DNA from: Curtobacterium sp. MCLR17_007
GTDB lineage: Bacteria > Actinomycetota > Actinomycetes > Actinomycetales > Microbacteriaceae
Direction of reading: 5' to 3'
Assembly: GCF_003234655.2 (NCBI RefSeq)
Contig: NZ_CP126271.1
Coordinates: 1,674,001 to 1,738,000, forward strand
Length of the DNA: 64,000 bases
Shown here: in pieces, positions 1-7,910 of the stretch
How positions within the stretch are numbered: the stretch's first letter is position 1
Layout: each line of letters starts with the position of its first letter
Position numbers and translations under genes: made by a program
Notes under the pieces: model-generated
Told to the model about the DNA's origin: nothing
Databases searched by the model: none
The model's input: the letters and a program-made list of their open reading frames with translations, nothing else

Positions 1-59
1 GCATGGGCCACGGGCACGCCAACGCGGTCGTCGCCTACGTCCGGCAGGCGCTCGCCTGA
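1..59 (+). CDS. 3' end of a DUF4287-like protein (truncated by window start)
   Basis: The last 18 or so codons of a gene that starts before the window. The visible tail contains GHGHAN followed by a short helix and the stop TGA at 57-59. A GHGHA/GHGHG motif near the end is typical of DUF4287 domain proteins, small actinobacterial proteins of unknown function. The assignment rests on this short tail only. The convergent regulator gene ends four bases further on. Confidence 0.45.
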   Translation, partial: MGHGHANAVVAYVRQALA

Positions 60-63
60 GTGG

Positions 64-354
64 TCAGGAGCGGACCAGGCGGGCGATCGCCTCGGAGGCT
101 TCGCGGACTTTCGCGGCCGGGTCACCACCGTCGGCCATCGCGTCGGCGACGCAGTGGCTGAGGTGGTCCTCGACGAGTCCGAGCGCGACCGACTGCAGGG
201 CCTTCGTCATCGCTGACACCTGCGTCAGGATGTCGATGCAGTACTGCTCGTCCTCGACCATGCGCTGGAGGCCGCGGGCCTGCCCCTCGATGCGCCGCAG
301 ACGCTTCAGGTAGGCGTCCTTCGACGAGATGTAGCCGTGCTCGTGCTCGGTCAT
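64..354 (-). CDS. csoR: CsoR-type copper-sensing repressor
   Basis: A 96-residue all-helical metal-sensitive repressor of the CsoR/RcnR/FrmR family. The three ligands of the copper-sensing branch are present as Cys39 (in YCIDIL), His64 and Cys68 (in DHLSHC), matching Cys36, His61 and Cys65 of M. tuberculosis CsoR. In the family the apo-tetramer binds DNA and Cu(I) releases it, derepressing copper export genes. A short inverted repeat lies 20 bases upstream of the start, which suggests autoregulation. The start ATG follows a GGGAGG ribosome-binding site. No copper ATPase or chaperone gene is visible, so the regulated genes probably lie elsewhere or the gene only controls itself here. Confidence 0.9.
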   Translation of the reverse strand: MTEHEHGYISSKDAYLKRLRRIEGQARGLQRMVEDEQYCIDILTQVSAMTKALQSVALGLVEDHLSHCVADAMADGGDPAAKVREASEAIARLVRS

Positions 355-373
355 GGGGCCTCCCGGGGAGTGG

Positions 374-388
374 TACCCCTCCAGGGTA
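374..388. promoter_or_regulatory. Probable CsoR operator
   Basis: Inverted repeat TACCC-N5-GGGTA between the csoR start and the divergent antitoxin gene. CsoR operators are GC-rich inverted repeats of this TACCC/GGGTA type, and the site sits where an autoregulatory operator should be. No binding evidence beyond the sequence. Confidence 0.55.
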
Positions 389-468
389 TGCCATTGCTCC
401 GGTCTGGTTGACACGGTTGACGGTGCGAGCGTACGGTTGGTTGACATGGTTGCAGGAAGGCGGACCTC

Positions 469-1002
469 ATGCCCACAGCACGACGCGCGGTCACCGGGAC
501 GGCCGAGGCGGCACTGCTCGCCGCGATCCAGGACCGGCTGCGCGGGGGTCGCTACGACGACGCGCTCGCTGCCGTCGAGGACGTCGACGCCCTGGCGGAC
601 CGCATGGTCGCCGCGCTGCCGGCGGTCAAGCACGAGGCTGACGAGTTGATCGGCCCGTTCTACGACGCGGCTTCGCTGGCGAACTGGCGCGGGGTCACGC
701 GACAGGCCATCAGCAAGGCGAGCACCAAAGGCGACCTGCTCGGACTGAAGATCGGCGACGGCAGCCGGATCTTCCCGTCGTTCCAGTTCGGCCCGTCCGG
801 TGCCCCGCTGCCTCGGTTGCGCGAGGTCCTCGACCTGCTCGACCCCGACCGGATCGACCCATGGGGCAGCGCACTGTGGTTGAACACCGTCGCCGACGAG
901 TTCGGCGGCACGACGGCTGCCCAGGCACTCCGTGCCGGGCGGCACGAGCCCGTCCTGCGGGCCGCCCGCCGTGCTGCCCGCGCCTGGCTGGCCGACGCGT
1001 GA
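469..1002 (+). CDS. MbcA/Xre-type antitoxin of a RES toxin-antitoxin pair
   Basis: A 177-residue protein. The middle (about residues 65-105) carries a helix-turn-helix-like stretch with VTRQAISKAS, and the C-terminal 60 residues end in a WLNTVADEFGG element resembling the toxin-binding domain (DUF2384) of MbcA/ParS antitoxins, where a G-G turn sits between two helices. The stop codon overlaps the start of the RES-domain gene (GTGA), the usual arrangement for translationally coupled antitoxin-toxin pairs. By analogy with MbcTA it should bind and neutralise the toxin and repress its own promoter. The start ATG has AGGAAGG upstream. The antitoxin assignment comes mainly from its partner and its C-terminal pattern. 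Confidence 0.7.
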   Translation: MPTARRAVTGTAEAALLAAIQDRLRGGRYDDALAAVEDVDALADRMVAALPAVKHEADELIGPFYDAASLANWRGVTRQAISKASTKGDLLGLKIGDGSRIFPSFQFGPSGAPLPRLREVLDLLDPDRIDPWGSALWLNTVADEFGGTTAAQALRAGRHEPVLRAARRAARAWLADA

Positions 1003-1667
1003 CGGAACGGCGGACCGAGGTCGCACAGCGCGGGCCGGCTCCCGAGGCGGAGCTCGCCGGGTTCCCCACCGTCGAGTCGCGGGGCACGACGTTCTACCGT
1101 GCCAAGCGCCACGACCGCGGTGCGTGGTGGTTCGCGAGCACCCCGGCAGACGCCGATGGCGATGACGGTGGCCGGTTCGACCTGGCCGACCCCCGGGGCA
1201 CCTGCTACTGGGCGGACTCGGTCGAGGTCGCGGTCCGGGAACGCCTCGCCCACCACACGCTGCACACCAACACGGTCTTCGTCGGGCGTGCTCGCGAGAT
1301 GGTCGTCGTGGCGGCGCGGGCGTCGCGTGGTCGGCGGTTCGCCGACGTCACCGCACCCGGAGCGGTCCGGCACGGCGTCGGTGCCGAGCTGCAGACGATG
1401 GTCGACTACCGCGTGCCGCAGGCCTGGGCACGGGCCTTCGACGCCGCGGGGTTCGCCGGTGTCCGGTACAGCACGCGGTTCACGAGCGCCGCTGCCCCGA
1501 ACGCGTGGGCCGTGTTCGGGACGGCGGGCGTACCGCGACGACCCCGACCCGAGCGCGTCCACCGCGACGGCGTCACGGCGTGCCGCGAGTCCGGCATCCG
1601 CGTGCTCGACGACGGCTCGACCGCCGGCCCCGAGCGCTTCACGATCGTGTCGCCGCCCCGCGCCTGA
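999..1667 (+). CDS. RES-domain toxin (NAD+-consuming, MbcT-like)
   Basis: A 222-residue RES-family protein starting at GTG 999, which overlaps the antitoxin stop. RES toxins such as MbcT degrade NAD+ by phosphorolysis or hydrolysis. Visible family features are an Arg in FYRAK, the GRFDL element, the GTCYWADSVEVAVRERL block carrying the conserved Glu, and a later Arg/Ser segment around GVRYSTR. Length fits the family. The domain is intact with no frameshift. Production is presumably limited by coupling to the antitoxin. Confidence 0.82.
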   Translation: MTERRTEVAQRGPAPEAELAGFPTVESRGTTFYRAKRHDRGAWWFASTPADADGDDGGRFDLADPRGTCYWADSVEVAVRERLAHHTLHTNTVFVGRAREMVVVAARASRGRRFADVTAPGAVRHGVGAELQTMVDYRVPQAWARAFDAAGFAGVRYSTRFTSAAAPNAWAVFGTAGVPRRPRPERVHRDGVTACRESGIRVLDDGSTAGPERFTIVSPPRA

Positions 1668-1686
1668 CCTCCCGTCCGGCAGCGCC

Positions 1687-2697
1687 GTGTCGGTGGCTGC
1701 TCCTACCGTTCCCGACGTGGTCGAGCCAGTCGATGCGTGGTGGCGCCGCCGGCAGTTCTCGCGCGGCGTGCCGATGCCGTACGCCGTCGGCCAGTTCCGT
1801 GACGCGTGGGCGTCCTTCCCCGTGCTCATCCGGCAGTACCACCCGGAGTGGAACGCCGGCATCGTCCTGACCCAGATCCCGCCTGCGGCCGAGGTGCTGC
1901 TGACGTGGGAGTGTGACGTCGGCCACGTCTTCGTCGCCACCCCAGCCGAGCAACGCGGCCGACCCGGGCGTGAGCGACGGCGCTCGGTCTGGTGCCCGGA
2001 GTGCACGGTCATGGCCAAGCCGCAGCGCTGGCCCGTCCTGCCCGCGGACTGGCCAGCGGTCGTCCCCGCGCCGCAGCGCGCCGTCCGGGTGACGGGCCGT
2101 CAGACCCTGCCTGCGGCCGGGCGGGTGCGCGCACCCGGTGCGGACGCCGTGCCGACGGGAGCGGTCGCGTCCACACGAGCGGCTCGCCCCGGTGCACGCC
2201 GGGGCACGGTCCGGCGTCCGGCGGCAGAGCGCGATTTCTGCCGCAAGACCCCGCGCCTGCCGTCGGGCGACGCCTTCGTCAGTGTCTGCGCACCGGCGAC
2301 CGCCTCGGCGGTCGAGGCCGAACTCCGCCAGGCCCTGGTGGACCGCTTCGACTTCACGTTCGACCGCAACGCCGTCCGCCTCGACCGGCCCTTCCACGAC
2401 CACGTCGAGGCCTGGCCGGACGTCATCCTGCCCGAGCTGCGCGTCGCGATCGAGTACGACTCGACGGGGCGCCACGGGCTCGAACACGTCGGACCGCGCG
2501 AGGACTCCGACCGGCGCAAGGACCGCGCACTGCGCAGCGTCGGGTGGGAGGTCATCCGGATCCGCACCGGACGGCTGCCGGCGCTCGGTCCGCACGACCT
2601 GCAGGTGTCGGGCGTGTCCGGTCGGACGATCGAGCGCCTGGTCGACACCCTGCGCGACGTCCGCGGTGCGCTCTTCGTCGACGCCTACGCGCGCTGA
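1687..2697 (+). CDS. Zinc-ribbon plus PD-(D/E)XK nuclease-like protein
   Basis: About 336 residues from GTG 1687; the start is uncertain because no clear ribosome-binding site is present (ATG at codon 29, MPYAVG, is an alternative). Residues 70-110 hold a treble-clef zinc ribbon (WECDVGH...WCPEC). The middle is Arg/Ala/Pro-rich. The C-terminal 110 residues contain PELRVAIEYD...RRKDRALRSVGWEVIRIR, the signature of the Vsr/DUF559 branch of the PD-(D/E)XK fold, with the acidic metal ligands in E-x-D and a Lys in RKD. No substrate can be named. It follows the toxin-antitoxin pair in the same direction, so it could belong to a small defence or stress patch. Confidence 0.65.
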   Translation: MSVAAPTVPDVVEPVDAWWRRRQFSRGVPMPYAVGQFRDAWASFPVLIRQYHPEWNAGIVLTQIPPAAEVLLTWECDVGHVFVATPAEQRGRPGRERRRSVWCPECTVMAKPQRWPVLPADWPAVVPAPQRAVRVTGRQTLPAAGRVRAPGADAVPTGAVASTRAARPGARRGTVRRPAAERDFCRKTPRLPSGDAFVSVCAPATASAVEAELRQALVDRFDFTFDRNAVRLDRPFHDHVEAWPDVILPELRVAIEYDSTGRHGLEHVGPREDSDRRKDRALRSVGWEVIRIRTGRLPALGPHDLQVSGVSGRTIERLVDTLRDVRGALFVDAYAR

Positions 2698-2702
2698 GCT
2701 CC

Positions 2703-2878
2703 GCACGGTGCGAGGTCGGGGTGTCGGCACGGTGCGAAGTTGGGGTGTCGGCACGGTGCGAAGTTGCGTGTGCGTGCGACCTTGACCGCCCCGTGCGACT
2801 TTGTTGCGCTGCACGGGGCGATCAACCCCGCACCGTTCCAACCCCGCACCGTTCCAACCCCGCACGGTGCCAACCCCC
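2703..2878. repeat. Intergenic repeat cluster (24-bp x3 and 16-bp x3)
   Basis: Between two convergent genes. On the left are three copies of a 24-bp unit beginning GCACGGTGCGAAGTTGGGG at 2703, 2727 and 2751 (the last diverges at its end). On the right are three copies of a 16-bp unit CCAACCCCGCACCGTT at 2822, 2838 and 2854. The two units are roughly reverse complements, so the cluster can fold across the central hairpin. A related element lies at 32901-32996. Confidence 0.85.
2787..2820. terminator. Bidirectional hairpin between convergent genes
   Basis: A perfect 10-bp stem, CGCCCCGTGC with GCACGGGGCG, around a 14-base loop, midway between the convergent nuclease-like and GIY-YIG genes. No T-tract follows, so any termination would depend on the stem alone. 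Confidence 0.5.
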
Positions 2879-2884
2879 GGCGTG

Positions 2885-3445
2885 TCAGCCGCGCAACGCC
2901 AGCGCCTCGCTGCACCACCGCGCGTGCAGCGCCCAGGGGTCCTCGACGCCCGCGCCCACCACGCGCACGTGGTCGAGCAGCTCCGCGGTGGCACGGAACC
3001 ACTCGGTGCCGGGCCAGCGCGCGCCGGCGAACTGCTCGTGCCGGCGTCGCTCGAGCGTCCGGTCCCCGCGCTCGAACGCCAGCAGGTCCTGGTGAGGGAT
3101 CCGGGCGAGTCGCTGGCGGGGGTTCGTCGTCGTGCCGATCTTCACCCGGTCGCCGACCGCGTCGCGCTGGCGCAGGTAGTAGACGACGTCGACCCGCGGA
3201 GGAGCGAGGTCGCTGTCCGGCACGTCGCCGTACGGCCACTCGCACACGGCGCAGACCGTTCCCGATGCGAACCGCACGCCCAGCCGGCATCCGCAGACGA
3301 GACACGGGCCGGGCAGCGCGTCCTCGACGCCGCGCGTGCCGTCGGCGAAGTCGCGGACCAGGACCACGTGCGCCTCGCACAGCGGGACCGGCGAGCCGGC
3401 GGCGGGCGCACCTGCGCAGCCGGGCACGCAGCAGGAGTCGACCAT
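2885..3445 (-). CDS. GIY-YIG/T5orf172-type nuclease-like protein with zinc-binding N-terminus
   Basis: A 186-residue protein. The first 80 residues hold four cysteine pairs or singles (CCVPGC, CLVCGC, CAVC) that look like two small zinc knuckles. Residues 85-175 match the T5orf172 branch of the GIY-YIG fold: VVYYLRQR, then DRVKIGTTTNPRQRLARI, then the ERRRHEQF helix and the WF-x6-L tail. GIY-YIG domains cut or bind DNA, but the role of these stand-alone actinobacterial proteins is not established. A TAGCGT -10 element at 3453-3458 leaves 7 bases before the ATG, implying a leaderless mRNA and supporting this start. Confidence 0.75.
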   Translation of the reverse strand: MVDSCCVPGCAGAPAAGSPVPLCEAHVVLVRDFADGTRGVEDALPGPCLVCGCRLGVRFASGTVCAVCEWPYGDVPDSDLAPPRVDVVYYLRQRDAVGDRVKIGTTTNPRQRLARIPHQDLLAFERGDRTLERRRHEQFAGARWPGTEWFRATAELLDHVRVVGAGVEDPWALHARWCSEALALRG

Positions 3446-3525
3446 GCGCGGAACGCTAGCGGTCACGACCGACGTGCACCGGGCCTCCCGGCCGTCGCGG
3501 ACGCGACCGTCGGGTCGCGGACGCG

Positions 3526-4365
3526 TCAGTCGAAGACGGCCCCCACCGGTTCGCGCTTCTCCTCCTGGAAGCGGTCCTCGGCGCGGCCGAGCGCCCAGTA
3601 CGCCGACAGTGACATCTGCGCCTTCTCCACGCCCCACTCGTCCTGCAGCAGCCGACGGATCGCCTTCACGGCGGCGCGCTCACCGTGCGCGAACACCTGG
3701 ACCGGCCGGGAGGCCCGCGGCAGCTCCCGGGTCGCGGCCAGCAGGAGCGTGCCCGGCTCGGCGCCGGTGGCGTCGCGGTGCAGCCACCGCAGGTCGACTC
3801 CCGACGGGTGCGGGACGTCCTGTTCGTCGTCGGGGCCCGCGACCTCGACGAGGGCGGTGCCGGTGGCGTCGGCGTGCATCGCCTCGAGCGCGGCGGAGAT
3901 CGCGGGCAGGGCGCTGTCGTCGCCGAGCAGCAGGTGCTCGACCCCGGGGTCGGTTGTCGGCGCGTACCCGCCGCCCGGGCCGGACAGGGCGAGCAGGTCG
4001 CCGGGCTGCGCGGTGGCTGCCCACGGACCGGCGAGTCCGTCGTCGCCGTGCACGACGAAGTCGATCGCGATGGTCTGCGCCCCGTGGTCGACCGCACGCA
4101 CGGTGTAGGTGCGCCGCGCCGGACGGTCCTCCTTCGGCAGCTGCTCGCGCAACGCGTCGAGGTCGTAGGGCGGCTGCAGTCCGAGCTCGCGCCGGGCGAC
4201 GAGGAGCTTGACGTACTTGTCGGTCGTCGCGAGGCGCTCGGGGTCGGCCGCGCCGACGAACTCCGCGAACGCCGGGCCACCCAGGTGCACGCGGACCATG
4301 TGCGGCGAGACGCGTTCGGTGCGGTCGACGACGAACACGTGCTGGGTGCGGTTCTTCGGGCTCAT
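3526..4365 (-). CDS. Siderophore-interacting protein (FAD-dependent ferric-siderophore reductase)
   Basis: A 279-residue member of the SIP/ViuB family, which takes Fe(III)-siderophores in the cytoplasm and reduces the iron with NAD(P)H or ferredoxin through FAD. Seen here: the FAD motif RRTYTVR near residue 85, the IDFVVHG strand, the glycine-rich GPGGGYAP loop, and the C-terminal NAD(P)H-binding domain with LLLGDDSALPAI and a VFAHGERAAV strand. Length is normal. It is divergently transcribed from the heme oxygenase gene, and the DtxR-type iron box between them lies 51 bases from its start, so iron starvation probably induces both. Confidence 0.92.
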   Translation of the reverse strand: MSPKNRTQHVFVVDRTERVSPHMVRVHLGGPAFAEFVGAADPERLATTDKYVKLLVARRELGLQPPYDLDALREQLPKEDRPARRTYTVRAVDHGAQTIAIDFVVHGDDGLAGPWAATAQPGDLLALSGPGGGYAPTTDPGVEHLLLGDDSALPAISAALEAMHADATGTALVEVAGPDDEQDVPHPSGVDLRWLHRDATGAEPGTLLLAATRELPRASRPVQVFAHGERAAVKAIRRLLQDEWGVEKAQMSLSAYWALGRAEDRFQEEKREPVGAVFD

Positions 4366-4415
4366 GCTGGGGGAGCGTCCTCTCGTCGGCGATTCCTGGT
4401 GCGCGCTCGTCCTTG

Positions 4416-4434
4416 TGAGGTTAGCCTCACCTCA
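4416..4434. promoter_or_regulatory. DtxR/IdeR iron box overlapping the heme oxygenase -10 and start
   Basis: TGAGGTTAGCCTCACCTCA matches 16 of 19 positions of the DtxR/IdeR consensus (TTAGGTTAGCCTAACCTAA). It contains the TAGCCT hexamer (4422-4427) that serves as the -10 element, and its last base is the A of the heme oxygenase ATG. Iron-loaded repressor bound here would block the polymerase directly. The same box can serve the divergent siderophore-interacting gene. Confidence 0.88.
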
Positions 4435-5093
4435 TGGACGCATCCGTCACCCGGTTCTCGGAGCTGCTCCGCCTGCGCGCGTCGCGGACACCGGGGTCGA
4501 CGGCCGGGACCGACTTCATGGACGCACTGCGCGAGGGCCGGTGCGAGGTGGCGGACTACGCCGACCTGCTCGGGCAGTACGCCTTCGTGTACGACGCGCT
4601 CGAGCGCGCGACCGACCGGATGGCGGACCACCCCGCGGTCAGCCCCTTCGTGACCGCCCACCTGACGCGGATGCCGGCGATCCGTGCGGACCTGGAGTAC
4701 CTGGTCGGACCGGACTGGTCCGAGCTGGTCTGCCCGACGCCGGCCACGACCGCGTACGTCCGACGCCTGAACGAGGTCGCGTCCACGTGGCCCGGCGGCT
4801 TCGTCGCGCACCACTACACGCGCTACCTCGGCGACCTGTCCGGGGGTCGCGCGATCGGCCTGACGCTCAGCCAGCAGTTCGGCTTCGACACGAACGGCGT
4901 GCTGTTCTGGATCTTCGACCAGCTCGCCGACCCGGCAGGGTTCGAGGACACCTACCGCGCCCAGCTCGACGCCGCCCCGTGGGACGCCGCCGAGCGCGAG
5001 CGGGTGATGGCCGAGGTCGAGCTGGCGTCCACGCTCGACGACGGACTGCTCGCTGAGCTCGACGCGCGGCGCACCGCTGCCGCCACGGCCTGA
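4434..5093 (+). CDS. Heme oxygenase family protein lacking the usual proximal histidine
   Basis: A 219-residue protein with the heme oxygenase fold: the N-terminal helix RFSELLRLRAS...TDFM, the YADLLGQYAFVYDALE helix, and the distal GDLSGG motif in HHYTRYLGDLSGGRAIG. Family members open heme to biliverdin, CO and iron using proximal His (His20 in Corynebacterium HmuO). In a gap-free alignment that position is Pro20, and there is no histidine before about residue 65. Either another residue binds heme or the protein no longer catalyses the standard reaction. Expression should respond to iron (overlapping DtxR/IdeR box). The -10 TAGCCT lies 6 bases before ATG, so the mRNA is probably leaderless. 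Confidence 0.85.
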   Translation: MDASVTRFSELLRLRASRTPGSTAGTDFMDALREGRCEVADYADLLGQYAFVYDALERATDRMADHPAVSPFVTAHLTRMPAIRADLEYLVGPDWSELVCPTPATTAYVRRLNEVASTWPGGFVAHHYTRYLGDLSGGRAIGLTLSQQFGFDTNGVLFWIFDQLADPAGFEDTYRAQLDAAPWDAAERERVMAEVELASTLDDGLLAELDARRTAAATA

Positions 5094-5206
5094 GGGTCCA
5101 CACCGAGCGTGAGCCGACCGGCTGGACGGTCGTCGTCACGCGGGCGCGTCGGCCGATACGCTGCTGGGGTCCCGGCGCTGACGTCCCGGGCGACCGGGAG
5201 GACGAG

Positions 5207-7864
5207 ATGACGGCGATCGACGGCTCGACGCGCTTCGGCAGCGCACGTGACCACGTCAGCGGTGCGGTCGACAGCGACCTGCGCGCGGACGTCCGCTACC
5301 TCGGCAGCCTGCTCGGGCGGGTGCTCCGCGAGAGCGGCGGCGACGACCTGCTGCAGGACGTCGAGTCGCTCCGTGCGGCGGTCATCACGGCGTACGAGGG
5401 CGACGACGCGGACGGTGCTGCGCGGGCCGAGGCCGTCGTCGCGGCGTTGTCGCCGGAGCGGGCAGAAGAGGTCGCCCGCGCCTTCACGACGTACTTCCAC
5501 CTGGCGAACCTGGCCGAGGAACACCACCGCGTGCGCGTCCTCCGTCAGCGTGGCGACGACGGCGGTGTCGCGGGCGACTCGTTCCCCGCCACCTACGCCG
5601 AACTCGTGGACCAGGTGGGCGCGGACGAGGCCGCCGCACGGCTCGACGCCCTCCGCTTCCACCCCGTGCTGACCGCCCACCCGACCGAGGCCCGTCGTCG
5701 CGCGGTCACGACGGCCGTCCGCCGCATCACCGACCTCATCGACGAGCGGGACCGCGCGAAGAACGCCACCGCGCGCGCCGAGAACGAACGGCGGCTACTC
5801 GAGGAGATCACGAACCTCCTGCGCACCTCGCCGCTCCGCACCACCCGGCCGACCCCGCTCGACGAGGTCCGAACGGCGATGAGCGTGTTCGACCAGACGC
5901 TGTTCGAGATCGTCCCGCAGGTCTACCGGCTGCTCGACGACCGGCTGCTCGGGGACGACGCGGGCAGCGGCCCGGTCCGGGCCCCGGCCTTCGTGCGCTT
6001 CGGCACGTGGATCGGCGGCGACCGGGACGGCAACCCGTTCGTCACCGCGGACATCACGCGCCAGGCCGCCGAGATCGCCGCCGAGCACATCCTGCTCGGG
6101 CTCGCCCGTGCCGCCACCCGCATCGGCAGCACCCTGACGCTCGACGCCAGCGAGACGCCCGCCGACGCCGGACTGACCGCGCTCGTGGCCGCCCAGGAAG
6201 CCCTCGACCCGGACATCGCCGAGCGCATCGGCATCCGCGCACCGAACGAGACCCACCGTCGCGCGCTGCTGTTCACGGCGGCCCGCATCGATGCGACCCG
6301 CCGCGGTGACGCACCCCTGGCGTACGACGCGCCCGAGGCGTTCCTTGCCGACCTGCGGACCATCCAGACGTCGCTCGTCGCGGCCGGCGCAGCACGCCCG
6401 GCCCACGGCGAACTGCAGAACCTCATCTGGCAGGTCGAGACCTTCGGGTTCCACCTGGCCGAGCTCGAGGTCCGCCAGCACTCCCAGGTACACCGCACCG
6501 CCCTGGCCGAGATCCGCGCGGGTGGCACGCTGAGCGAGACCACGGAAGAGGTCCTCGCCGTGTTCCGCACGATCGCCGGCCTGCAGCGTCGGTACGGCGT
6601 CCGTGCCGCGAACCGCTACATCGTCTCCTTCACCCAGTCGGCCGCCGACCTGGCGAACGTGCACGAGCTCGCCGTCGCCGCTCTGGGGTCCGAGCAGGAC
6701 GCGCCCGTGCTCGACGTGATCCCGCTGTTCGAGACGTTCGCCGACCTGCACGCGAGCGTCGACATCCTCGACGAGGCCGTCCGCACCGCGGCGTTCCAGC
6801 GTCGTCTCGCCGCCACCGGCCGCAAGCTCGAGGTCATGCTCGGGTACTCCGACTCCTCGAAGGACGTCGGCCCGGTCTCGGCGAACCTCGCGCTCTACGA
6901 CGCCCAGGCGCGCATCGCCCGCTGGGCCGTCGAGCACGACGTCGAGCTGACCCTCTTCCACGGCCGCGGCGGTTCGCTCGGACGCGGGGGTGGCCCCGCG
7001 AACGAGGCCGTGCTCGCGCAGCCACCCGGGTCCATCGACGGTCGGCTGAAGCTCACCGAGCAGGGCGAGGTCATCTTCGCCCAGTACGGCGACCAGGACA
7101 TCGCGGCGCGGCACCTCGAGCAGATGGCGTCGGCGACCCTGTTCGCGTCGTCCCCGTCGAACGAGTCGCGGACCCAGGCTGCTGCCGAGCGCTTCGCCGA
7201 CCTGGCGCAACAGCTCGACGACGTCTCCCGCGAGGCCTTCTACGGACTGGTCAAGGCCGACGGGTTCGCGCCCTGGTTCGCGCGGGTCACGCCGATGGAG
7301 GAGATCGGGCTGCTGCCGCTCGGGTCCCGCCCCGCGCGCCGCGGTCTGAGCGTCGAGTCGCTCGAGGACCTCCGCGCCATCCCGTGGGTGTTCTCCTGGA
7401 CCCAGGCGCGCATCAACCTCGCCGGGTGGTACGGCCTGGGGTCCGCACTCGAGGCCGTCGGCGACGTCGAGCTGCTCCGCACCGCGTACGCCGAGTGGCC
7501 GCTGTTCGGGGCGATGATCAAGAACGTCGCGATGTCCCTGGCGAAGACGGACGAGCACATCGCCCGTCGCTACCTCGACCTCGCCGACCGCGACGACCTG
7601 GCGAGTGCCGTCCTCGACGAGATGGTCCGCACCCGCGACTGGGTCCTCCGCATCTCGGGCGGCTCGGACGTGCTCGAGGACCGTCCGGTGCTCGCCCGTG
7701 CGGTGCGCCTGCGCAGCCCGTACGTCGACGCCCTGTCGCACCTGCAGCTCCGGGCGCTCCGTGCCATCCGCACGTCGGGCAGCACCGACCCGACGGACGC
7801 CGACCACCGGCTGCTCCTGCTCACGGTGAACGGGATCGCCGCCGGCCTGCAGAACACCGGCTGA
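5207..7864 (+). CDS. ppc: Phosphoenolpyruvate carboxylase
   Basis: An 885-residue enzyme adding bicarbonate to phosphoenolpyruvate to give oxaloacetate, the anaplerotic feed of the TCA cycle. The two signature segments are present: HPVLTAHPTEARRRA with the catalytic His near residue 160, and FHGRGGSLGRGGGP near residue 585, the glycine-rich loop. Length is close to the usual 880-970. A TACGCT -10 element at 5157-5162 and a GGGAGGAC ribosome-binding site before ATG 5207 support the start, giving a leader of roughly 40 bases. It is followed by about 370 bases of repeat-bearing noncoding DNA. Confidence 0.97.
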   Translation: MTAIDGSTRFGSARDHVSGAVDSDLRADVRYLGSLLGRVLRESGGDDLLQDVESLRAAVITAYEGDDADGAARAEAVVAALSPERAEEVARAFTTYFHLANLAEEHHRVRVLRQRGDDGGVAGDSFPATYAELVDQVGADEAAARLDALRFHPVLTAHPTEARRRAVTTAVRRITDLIDERDRAKNATARAENERRLLEEITNLLRTSPLRTTRPTPLDEVRTAMSVFDQTLFEIVPQVYRLLDDRLLGDDAGSGPVRAPAFVRFGTWIGGDRDGNPFVTADITRQAAEIAAEHILLGLARAATRIGSTLTLDASETPADAGLTALVAAQEALDPDIAERIGIRAPNETHRRALLFTAARIDATRRGDAPLAYDAPEAFLADLRTIQTSLVAAGAARPAHGELQNLIWQVETFGFHLAELEVRQHSQVHRTALAEIRAGGTLSETTEEVLAVFRTIAGLQRRYGVRAANRYIVSFTQSAADLANVHELAVAALGSEQDAPVLDVIPLFETFADLHASVDILDEAVRTAAFQRRLAATGRKLEVMLGYSDSSKDVGPVSANLALYDAQARIARWAVEHDVELTLFHGRGGSLGRGGGPANEAVLAQPPGSIDGRLKLTEQGEVIFAQYGDQDIAARHLEQMASATLFASSPSNESRTQAAAERFADLAQQLDDVSREAFYGLVKADGFAPWFARVTPMEEIGLLPLGSRPARRGLSVESLEDLRAIPWVFSWTQARINLAGWYGLGSALEAVGDVELLRTAYAEWPLFGAMIKNVAMSLAKTDEHIARRYLDLADRDDLASAVLDEMVRTRDWVLRISGGSDVLEDRPVLARAVRLRSPYVDALSHLQLRALRAIRTSGSTDPTDADHRLLLLTVNGIAAGLQNTG

Positions 7865-7910
7865 CCCGCCGCGTCGCGGTCACGCGGCGCGGTGCGTCCG
7901 TCGGCGCCGC

